Shown here in pieces: positions 1 to 5,352 of a stretch of 6,119 bases of DNA (position 1 is its first letter; each line of letters opens with the position of its first letter). Below the pieces are notes generated by a model. It was not told where the DNA came from. It worked only from the letters and a program-made list of their open reading frames with translations, and searched no databases. A program made the position numbers and the translations under genes. This DNA is from Lustribacter sp049512335. Its GTDB lineage: Bacteria > Vulcanimicrobiota > Vulcanimicrobiia > Vulcanimicrobiales > Vulcanimicrobiaceae. Location: assembly GCA_049512335.1 (NCBI GenBank), contig JBEKXE010000221.1:1-6119 (forward strand), read 5' to 3'.

Positions 1-90
1 GACTTCGCTCGCGATCAGGTCGTTTGTGCCAAATCGCGCACGTTAGTGGCTGTCGCTCGACTTCGCTCGCGATGACAGCGAGAGGGACGT
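1..90. repeat. REP-like intergenic stretch with a 15-bp direct repeat
   Basis: The 15-base string GACTTCGCTCGCGAT occurs at 1-15 and again at 59-73. The second copy lies inside a short inverted repeat, GCTGTC (49-54) against GACAGC (74-79). Small GC-rich direct and inverted repeats of this kind resemble REP-type intergenic elements scattered through many GC-rich genomes. I see no gene of its own here: the tail of the decayed minus-strand frame ends at 43 and nothing convincing lies in 1-42. Whether the element recurs elsewhere in the genome cannot be judged from this window. Confidence 0.45.
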
Positions 91-1147
91 TCGCTCGTGA
101 AGCCGAGCGCGAAGGCGCGAGGCGTTTACTCCCATCCCTTCACCACAAACCATCGCTCGTCGACGAGCGCGAAGGCGCGAGGCGTTTACTCCCATCCCTT
201 CACCACAAACCATCGCTCGTCGACGAGCGCGAAGGCGCGAGGCGTTTACTCCCATCCCTTCACCACAAACCATCGCTCGTCGACGAGCGCGAAGGCGCGA
301 GGCGTTTACTCCCACCGGCGTCGCCTTGCCGGCCAGCGCCGAGGCCGTCACGCCGACCGCCGCGGCTGCGGCCGCACCGGCGACGACGGTGCCGGTGGCC
401 GCCCCCGCCGCCACCCCGGCGGCCGCTGCACCGCCGGCGGCGCCGCCGGCTACCCCGGCGGTAGCGGCCGCTGCGCTCGAGACGCCCGAAACCCCGGCCG
501 TCGCGGCAGCCGGGCCGGTGGGGCGCCGCCGTGCTCACCGAGGCGCCCGAAAAGCCGGCCAGCGCCGTCGTCGTCACGGTCCCGGTCACCACTGCTCCGA
601 GCGCGCTGACCGTGATCAGTTGCCCCGTCGCGAGCGCGATCGTCTGCGCGCCGACCGTGACGGTGACGCTATCGGCCGCGCACACCAAACAAGCAACCGT
701 CGTGTTGCCTCCAAGCACGGACAAGAGACCAACGGCGCACCGCGATCTGCGACGTGTTGGTCGTGAAGTGCTAGTTGGCCGTTCCGCCGGCCGGACGCCG
801 GATGTCGAAGCGCAGCGTGCCCTGCTCGACCGTGATCGTCGAGCCCGGACCGTCGGCGGTTTGGTTGAACGCGCCCACTTTCACGCGCGTGTTCTGGCCG
901 ATCGCCACGATCGACGAATCGGGCAGCGCCAGGACGGCGGCCGAATTGCCCTGCGTGATGGCGCAGTGTCGTCCGGAATCAGTTCGGGTCCGAACACCTC
1001 GTGCAGCGGCGCATCGGGAGCGGTCGCGAAGCCGACGACGCCCTTTAGGCGACCGAGCTGTTTGTCATCGTCCGCGGGCCGTGCGGCGGCGAGCATGAGG
1101 CCGAAAAAGACGGCCAGGACAACGGAAATCCGACCCAACTTGAGCAT
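43..1147 (-). pseudogene. decayed gene for an exported FecR-domain protein
   Basis: The ATG at 1147-1145 begins a clear signal peptide: MLKLGR, then a hydrophobic core (SVVLAVFFGLMLAAA), with no lipobox cysteine. The frame then reads VVGFATAPDAPLHEVFGPEL and is lost near 968. Shifting frame recovers AITQGNSAAVLALPDSS, AIGQNTRVKVGAFNQT and TITVEQGTLRFDI, which is the pattern of a FecR-type domain. This stretch meets an in-frame TAG at 773-771, between AN and HFTTNTSQIAVR, where homologues would probably carry Tyr. A second shift near 734, consistent with loss of 5 bases from an expected AVRGTVG motif, restores VGLLSVLGGNTTVAC and a Val/Thr-rich beta region. A third shift at the G-run 520-523 leads into an Ala/Gly/Val-rich tail (about 519-315) that could be a membrane-like helix. 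From 314 the frame enters the tandem array and stops at 45-43. The family acts at the envelope or outside the cell; the exact role is unknown. Neighbouring genes are intact, so decay is more likely than poor sequence. Confidence 0.75.
104..314. repeat. 60-bp tandem repeat array, 3.5 identical copies
   Basis: Three complete copies (104-163, 164-223, 224-283) are identical base for base. A fourth partial copy of 31 bases (284-314) breaks off where the unique sequence of the FecR remnant begins. Each junction between units carries the perfect 16-bp palindrome CGCTCGTCGACGAGCG (154-169, 214-229, 274-289). Each unit also holds a small GC hairpin, GCGC-GAAG-GCGC. A degenerate junction is visible at 91-110, where TCGCTCGT and GAGCGCG are separated by slightly altered sequence. 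Because 60 is a multiple of three, several frames stay open through the array and give a 20-residue periodic peptide. These long frames are a by-product of the repeat and not evidence of a gene. The perfect identity suggests recent expansion or ongoing homogenisation. No transposase is present, and the spacing has no unique spacers, so this is not CRISPR. Confidence 0.93.
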
Positions 1148-1212
1148 ACGGCCCCTAGGTTCGTCGTAGGGGGGCGGCGTAACCCTTCGCAGCGATGCGG
1201 CTGGATTAGATC
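1148..1212. promoter_or_regulatory. divergent intergenic spacer; promoters not resolved
   Basis: This 65-base spacer separates the minus-strand FecR remnant from the plus-strand S4/whiA/glycolysis block, so it should hold the promoter of the latter and the ancestral promoter of the former. I find no convincing -35/-10 pair on either strand. A 6-bp inverted repeat, CCCCTA (1152-1157) with TAGGGG (1167-1172), has a 9-base loop. On the minus strand, AGGGG (1156-1152) sits four bases ahead of the ATG and could serve as the FecR ribosome-binding site, which would lie inside the stem. A tiny ATG frame (1195-1209, MRLD then TAG) precedes the S4 gene start. Confidence 0.45.
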
Positions 1213-1488
1213 GTGCGGCTCGATAAGTTCATGAAGGTCTCGCGGCTGGCGAAGCGCCGCGCCGAGGCCAAGGACGGCATTGAGGCCGGCCGCATCACGC
1301 GCGAGGGACGCGCGCTCAAACCCGGGTACGACGTCAAGGTCGGCGACGTGCTGGTGATTCACTACCGCGCGAAATTCTTGACCGTGCGCGTGACGATGGT
1401 CCCCGAACGCGTGTTGCCGTCGCTCAAGCCGGCCGAGATGTACGAGATCCTCGACGAACGCAAGGACGACGCACGCGATTGGCTCTGA
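1213..1488 (+). CDS. rqcP: S4-domain RNA-binding protein, RqcP-like
   Basis: A 91-residue protein that is essentially one S4 RNA-binding domain. It opens with MRLDKFMKVSRLAKRR, the signature seen in Bacillus RqcP (YabO), followed by the usual GRITREGRALKPGYDVKVGD segment and the VIHYRAKFLTVRV strand. RqcP is known to bind stalled 50S subunits carrying peptidyl-tRNA and to work with RqcH in adding C-terminal alanine tails during ribosome quality control. Length fits RqcP (about 86-90 residues) better than the longer Hsp15/HslR, the other possible assignment. The start is GTG at 1213: the nearby ATG at 1195 is closed by TAG after four codons. Only a weak TGGA (1202-1205) serves as a possible ribosome-binding site. 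The stop overlaps the whiA start by ten bases. RqcH is not in the window, so the function rests on similarity. The family is secure; the exact subfamily less so. Confidence 0.85.
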   Translation: MRLDKFMKVSRLAKRRAEAKDGIEAGRITREGRALKPGYDVKVGDVLVIHYRAKFLTVRVTMVPERVLPSLKPAEMYEILDERKDDARDWL

Positions 1489-2375
1489 CGCGCTCGAGCC
1501 TCTCGATCGATACGAAGGACGCGCTCGCGCGCGACGTTCCGGCCGCCGCGCACTGCCGCACCGCGTTACGCGACGGGCTCGCCTATTTTGCCGGCGCCGT
1601 TTCCGGCGACCGGCACGTGATCCGCACACGGCGTTCGTCGATCGCGCGGTTGGTGCGCTCGCTGGCCGGCGAGCGCGAAGGCAACGTCCGGCGGACGATC
1701 GAGCCGCGCCTCTACCGCAGCACGATGTTCGAGATCGACTCCGACGCCGGCGGCGCGCTCCCGCCCTGGCCGCGGGCCCGCTGCGACCGGCGCATGGAGC
1801 TGCGGGCCGCCTTTCTGGCCTGCGGATCGCTGGCCGCGCCGCAAGCGGGCTACCACCTGGAGTTCGTCCCACCGAGCGACCAGGCGGCCGAGCGCATCGG
1901 CCGCCTGATCCGGGCCGAGGGGATCGAGCCGCGGACGATGCAACGCAAGGGCCGGCCGGTGATCTACCTCAAGGGGCTGGACGCGATCGTCGTGGTCCTC
2001 TCGGCGATCGGAGCGCACGGGGCGGTGTTGCGCCTGGAAGACGTCCGCGCGCTGAAGGAAACGAAGAACCGCATCCACCGCCTGGTCAATACCGAGACCG
2101 CCAACGTGGTCCGCGCGGCGAGCGCCGCGGCGGCGCAGCGCGATGCCATCGCCTACCTGGCGGACGCCTACGGCCTGCGGAACCTCTCGCCCGCGCTGCG
2201 CGAGGCGGCGCAGCTGCGGCTGGCCCATCCGGAAGAAACGCTGGCCGAACTGGGCCGGCGCGCGGCGCCGCCGGTCGGCAAAGCCACGATCAACGGCCGG
2301 ATCACGGCGCTGATGCGGCTCGTCCGGCGACTTCGTGAGCCGCGCGAACAGGAGCCGCGCACGCATCCGGCTTAG
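1479..2375 (+). CDS. whiA: DNA-binding protein WhiA
   Basis: A 298-residue WhiA protein, close to the usual family length of about 300-330. The N-terminus (SLSIDTKDALARD, residues 8-20) matches the opening helix of the family. Residues 27-90 form a divergent first LAGLIDADG-like half, and residues 107-185 the second, with ELRAAFLACGSLAAPQAGYH and IGAHGAVLRLEDVRALKE. The linker KNRIHRLVNTETANV (196-210) is typical. The C-terminal helix-turn-helix runs from about 238 to 285 (REAAQLRLAHPEETLAELGR, then PPVGKATINGRI). WhiA lacks homing nuclease activity. It is a sporulation/cell-division transcription factor in Streptomyces and a nucleoid-associated protein affecting division in Bacillus. The start is TTG at 1479, inside the end of the S4 gene; no Shine-Dalgarno is seen, which suggests translational coupling. 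CTG at 1485 is an alternative. In actinobacteria whiA usually follows rapZ-yvcK and precedes gap; here the S4 gene takes the upstream place. Confidence 0.93.
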   Translation: MALTRSSLSIDTKDALARDVPAAAHCRTALRDGLAYFAGAVSGDRHVIRTRRSSIARLVRSLAGEREGNVRRTIEPRLYRSTMFEIDSDAGGALPPWPRARCDRRMELRAAFLACGSLAAPQAGYHLEFVPPSDQAAERIGRLIRAEGIEPRTMQRKGRPVIYLKGLDAIVVVLSAIGAHGAVLRLEDVRALKETKNRIHRLVNTETANVVRAASAAAAQRDAIAYLADAYGLRNLSPALREAAQLRLAHPEETLAELGRRAAPPVGKATINGRITALMRLVRRLREPREQEPRTHPA

Positions 2376-2379
2376 TCCC

Positions 2380-2384
2380 GAGGT
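2380..2384 (+). promoter_or_regulatory. ribosome-binding site of gap
   Basis: GAGGT lies three bases ahead of the ATG at 2388, in the 12-base gap after the whiA stop. It is the clearest Shine-Dalgarno-like site in the plus-strand block, although the spacing is short. It may give gap translation that does not depend on coupling to whiA. Confidence 0.5.
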
Positions 2385-2387
2385 CCT

Positions 2388-3401
2388 ATGCGCATTGGCA
2401 TCAACGGTTTTGGCCGGATCGGCCGCAATTTCACCAAGGCACTCCTCGAGCGCCATCCGGACGTCGAAATCGCCGCCGTCAACGATCTCACCAGCGCCAA
2501 AGAGTGCGCACATCTCTTCAAGTACGACTCGAACTACGGCACGTTCGCCGGCAGCGTCGAGGTCAAGGACGACGGCATCACGATCGACGGTCGCTCGATC
2601 AAAGTGCTGGCCGAGCGTGACCCCGGGAAACTGCCCTGGAAGGACCTCGGCGTCGATCTGGTCGTCGAGTCGACCGGCTTCTTCACCAATGCCGCCAAAG
2701 CGCGCGCGCACATCGACGGCGGCGGCGCCAAGAAGGTCATCATCTCGGCGCCCGCGACCGGCGAAGACATCACGATCGTGCTCGGGGTCAACGACCAGAA
2801 CTACGATCCGGCCAAGCACCATATCATCTCGAACGCGTCGTGCACGACCAACTGCCTCGGACCGGCCGTCAAGGTGGTGGTCGACGAGCTCGGGTGGGTC
2901 AAGGCGTTCATGTCGACGATCCACTCCTACACCAACGACCAGAACATCCTCGACGCGCCGCACAGCGACATGCGCCGCGCGCGCAACGCCGCGACCAACA
3001 TCATTCCGACGTCGACCGGCGCGGCCAAAGCGCTGTTCCTGACGATCCCCGAAGTGAAGGGTTGCTTCGACGGGTTCGCGCTGCGCGTGCCGACGCCGAC
3101 GGTTTCGATGGTCTATTTGGTGGCCGTGACCAAGAAAGCGACGACCAAAGACGAGCTCAACGCGCTGCTCAAGAAAGCCGCCGGCGGTCCGCTCAAGCAC
3201 GTGCTGCAATACACCGAAGAAGAGCTGGTCTCGGCCGACTTCAAGCACAACCCGTACAGCTCGATCGTCGACGGCAAGCTGACCAACGCGCAAGGCGATC
3301 TGATCCAGCTCGGGCTGTGGTACGACAACGAGTGGGGCTATTCGTGCCGCCTCGCCGACGTCACGAAGATGGTCCTGGCGAAAATGCCGGCCACGGTCTG
3401 A
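2388..3401 (+). CDS. gap: glyceraldehyde-3-phosphate dehydrogenase, type I
   Basis: Cytoplasmic glycolytic enzyme of 337 residues (normal length) that oxidises glyceraldehyde-3-phosphate with phosphate to 1,3-bisphosphoglycerate while reducing NAD(P). The N-terminal Rossmann fold shows GINGFGRIGRN (4-14) and Asp33 in AAVND, the residue that normally selects for NAD. The catalytic centre is SCTTNC with Cys152, paired with His179 in STIHSYTNDQ. Other landmarks are STGFF (95-99), RRARNAATNIIPTSTGAAKA (195-214), RVPTPTVS (233-240) and the C-terminal WYDNEWGYSCR (311-321). At the second cofactor-contact site the sequence is DAPH: Ala190-Pro191 where strict NAD enzymes usually have Leu-Pro. NAD use is therefore likely but dual use cannot be ruled out. 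ATG start with a nearby GAGGT. Its product feeds the adjacent Pgk, whose start lies one base after this stop. Confidence 0.98.
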   Translation: MRIGINGFGRIGRNFTKALLERHPDVEIAAVNDLTSAKECAHLFKYDSNYGTFAGSVEVKDDGITIDGRSIKVLAERDPGKLPWKDLGVDLVVESTGFFTNAAKARAHIDGGGAKKVIISAPATGEDITIVLGVNDQNYDPAKHHIISNASCTTNCLGPAVKVVVDELGWVKAFMSTIHSYTNDQNILDAPHSDMRRARNAATNIIPTSTGAAKALFLTIPEVKGCFDGFALRVPTPTVSMVYLVAVTKKATTKDELNALLKKAAGGPLKHVLQYTEEELVSADFKHNPYSSIVDGKLTNAQGDLIQLGLWYDNEWGYSCRLADVTKMVLAKMPATV

Positions 3402-3402
3402 T

Positions 3403-4590
3403 TTGGCGTTTCGGACGTTACGCGACGCGGGCGACGTCCGCGGCAAACGGGTGTTGCTCCGCGAAGACCTCAACGTCCCCATGAAGGACGGCGCGGTGGG
3501 CGATGAGACGCGCATCGTCGCCGCGCTCGAAACCCTGCGCTGGCTGCGCCAGCGCAGCGCCAAGACCATCATTCTCTCGCACTTGGGACGGCCCGACGGC
3601 GCCTTCAACCCGAAGTACTCGCTGCGCCCGGTCGCCGCGCGGCTCGCGGAGCGGCTCGGGACGCCGGTCGCGTTCGTCGACGACTGCATCGGGGAGGTCG
3701 CGGTGGCCGCATCGCACGCCGTCCCCGACGGCGGGTTCGTGCTGTTCGAAAACGTGCGCTTTCACCCCGGCGAGGAACGCAACGACCCGGTGTTCGCGCA
3801 GGCGCTCGCGCAGAGCGGCGATCTCTACGTCAACGACGCGTTCGGCACCGCCCACCGCGCGCACGCATCGACGGTCGGCGTGGCGAGCGATCTGCCGGCC
3901 TACGCCGGCTTGCTGATGGAAGCGGAGCTGGACGCGCTCACCAAGCTGACCGTCAACCCGGTGAAACCGTTCGTGTGCGCGATCGGCGGCGCGAAGGTCG
4001 CCGACAAGGTCGGCGTGTTCGAGCATCTGCTCGCGCGCGTGACCGCGTTCGTGATCGGCGGCGGCATGGCCAACACGTTCCTCGCCGCGCAGGGCGTCGA
4101 CGTCGGGAAATCGCTGCGCGATCCGGACCTCGGGCCGGCACGGGCGATCATCGAGCACGCGAAGTCGGCCGGCGTGGCGCTGCATCTGCCGACCGACGCG
4201 GTCGTGGCCGACGCGTTCGACGCCGACGCCACCGCGACGACGGTGGCGCTCGCGGATGTCGGGCAGCGCATGATCCTCGACATCGGGCCGCAGACGGCGC
4301 AGGCGTACGCCGCCGTGCTGCGCGGCGCCAAGACGATCGTCTTCAACGGACCGATGGGCGTGTACGAAAAAGCGCCCTACCAGAACGGCACGCGCACGGT
4401 CGGCGAAGCGATCGCGGCGGCGACGCGGGCGGGCGCCATCAGCGTCGTCGGCGGCGGCGATGCGGCTGCCGCGGCGGCCGAGTTGGGCTTCGCCGCGGCG
4501 ATGACGCACGTCTCGACCGGCGGCGGCGCAACGCTCGAATTCCTCGAGGGCAAAACGCTGCCGGGCGTCGCGGCGCTCGAAAGCCGCTGA
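3403..4590 (+). CDS. pgk: phosphoglycerate kinase
   Basis: Cytoplasmic enzyme of 395 residues (normal length) that transfers phosphate from 1,3-bisphosphoglycerate to ADP, giving ATP and 3-phosphoglycerate. N-domain substrate motifs: REDLNVP (20-26, a variant of the common RVDFNVP), SHLGRPDG (59-66), ENVRFHPGEERND (116-128) and NDAFGTAHRAHAST (144-157). C-domain nucleotide motifs: GGAKVADKVGV (195-205), GGGMANTFL (219-227), NGPMGVYEKAP (315-325), GGGDAAAAAA (350-359, where GGGDS/T is more usual) and STGGGATLEFLEGK (371-384). The start is TTG at 3403, one base after the gap stop. It has no Shine-Dalgarno, so translation probably depends on ribosomes finishing gap. No upstream in-frame alternative is needed, since the N-terminus (MAFRTLRDAGDVRGKRVLLR) already matches the family. 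Confidence 0.98.
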   Translation: MAFRTLRDAGDVRGKRVLLREDLNVPMKDGAVGDETRIVAALETLRWLRQRSAKTIILSHLGRPDGAFNPKYSLRPVAARLAERLGTPVAFVDDCIGEVAVAASHAVPDGGFVLFENVRFHPGEERNDPVFAQALAQSGDLYVNDAFGTAHRAHASTVGVASDLPAYAGLLMEAELDALTKLTVNPVKPFVCAIGGAKVADKVGVFEHLLARVTAFVIGGGMANTFLAAQGVDVGKSLRDPDLGPARAIIEHAKSAGVALHLPTDAVVADAFDADATATTVALADVGQRMILDIGPQTAQAYAAVLRGAKTIVFNGPMGVYEKAPYQNGTRTVGEAIAAATRAGAISVVGGGDAAAAAAELGFAAAMTHVSTGGGATLEFLEGKTLPGVAALESR

Positions 4591-4593
4591 GCC

Positions 4594-5352
4594 GTGTTCG
4601 CCGACCGGCCGTTGGTCGCGGGCAACTGGAAGATGCACAAGATCGTCGCGGAAGCGACCGCGTTCGTGCGCGAAGCGCTGGCGCTCAAGCCGGATCTCGA
4701 CGCGGTCGACGCGGTGATCTTTCCGCCGTTCACCGCGCTGAGCGCGGCCGGTGAAGCCCTGACCGGCAGCCGCATCCAACTCGGTGCGCAAACGATGTCC
4801 GACGCGGAGAGCGGCGCGTTCACCGGCGAGATCAGCCCGCTGATGCTGCTCGACTGCGGCGCGCGCTGGGTGATCCTCGGCCATTCGGAACGGCGGGCCT
4901 ACAACGGCGAAACCGACGCCGCGGTGAACCGCAAGGTCAAAACCGCGCTGCGGCTGGGCATCACGCCGATCGTTGCGGTCGGCGAATCGGCCGACGATCA
5001 CGCCGCCGGACGCGCGCACGCGCACTGCATGGCGCAAGCGACGGCGGCGTTCGACGGCGTAACGCCGGCCGACGTCGCGCGCTGCGTCGTGGCGTACGAA
5101 CCGATCTGGGCGATCGGTACCGGCCAGTCCGACACGCCGGCGGGAGCCAACGACGTCATGGCGCAGATTCGCGGCTGCGTCGCCGGACTCGAACGAACGC
5201 GCATTCTCTACGGAGGCAGTGTGAAACCGGACAACATCGGGGCGTTCGTCGCGCAGCCGCACATCGACGGCGCGCTCGTCGGCGGCGCCAGCCTCGATCC
5301 GTACTCGTTCTGCGAGCTGATCGCGAACGCGCGCGCGAGCGCCTACCGATGA
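4594..5352 (+). CDS. tpiA: triosephosphate isomerase
   Basis: Cytoplasmic TIM-barrel enzyme of 252 residues (normal length) that interconverts dihydroxyacetone phosphate and glyceraldehyde-3-phosphate, supplying substrate to Gap. All catalytic parts are visible: AGNWKMHK with Asn11 and Lys13, ILGHSERR with His97, AYEPIWAIGTG with the general base Glu169 and the mobile loop, LYGGSVKPDN (205-214) and LVGGASLDP (228-236) for phosphate binding. SGAFTGEIS (73-81) is also typical. The start is GTG at 4594, three bases after the pgk stop and without a clear ribosome-binding site. The stop shares ATGA with the start of gpmI (5349-5352), a classic arrangement for translational coupling. Confidence 0.98.
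   Translation: MFADRPLVAGNWKMHKIVAEATAFVREALALKPDLDAVDAVIFPPFTALSAAGEALTGSRIQLGAQTMSDAESGAFTGEISPLMLLDCGARWVILGHSERRAYNGETDAAVNRKVKTALRLGITPIVAVGESADDHAAGRAHAHCMAQATAAFDGVTPADVARCVVAYEPIWAIGTGQSDTPAGANDVMAQIRGCVAGLERTRILYGGSVKPDNIGAFVAQPHIDGALVGGASLDPYSFCELIANARASAYR

Noticed and set aside
104..314. CRISPR array
   Set aside because: The whole 60-base unit is repeated with no variable spacers and no cas genes are nearby.
24..766. Plus-strand open frames across the repeat array and the Ala/Gly tail region
   Set aside because: They owe their length to a repeat unit divisible by three and to GC-rich sequence. The frames show Arg/Pro low-complexity sequence, while the minus strand carries real family sequence.
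531..1169. Plus-strand open frame of 212 codons opposite the FecR remnant
   Set aside because: Its middle and end are the antisense of recognisable FecR-domain and signal-peptide sequence; no motif of its own.
1670..1682. 13-base match of whiA to the array unit (CGAGCGCGAAGGC)
   Set aside because: It is isolated, encodes an ordinary Glu-Arg-Glu stretch, and is expected by chance in such GC-rich sequence.
3402..3402. Possible terminator or promoter between gap and pgk, or in the other operon gaps
   Set aside because: The gaps are 1 to 12 bases, with no inverted repeat followed by a T-run; nothing supports a transcription stop.
1566..3689. Minus-strand open frame of 707 codons opposite whiA and gap
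   Set aside because: It lies antisense to two clearly conserved genes, crosses their boundary, is Arg-rich with no recognisable domain, and is a typical GC-rich shadow frame.
3418..5262. Minus-strand open frame of 614 codons opposite pgk and tpiA
   Set aside because: Antisense to two intact glycolytic genes, with Arg/Asp/His-rich low-quality sequence and no family motifs; it exists because of codon bias on the other strand.
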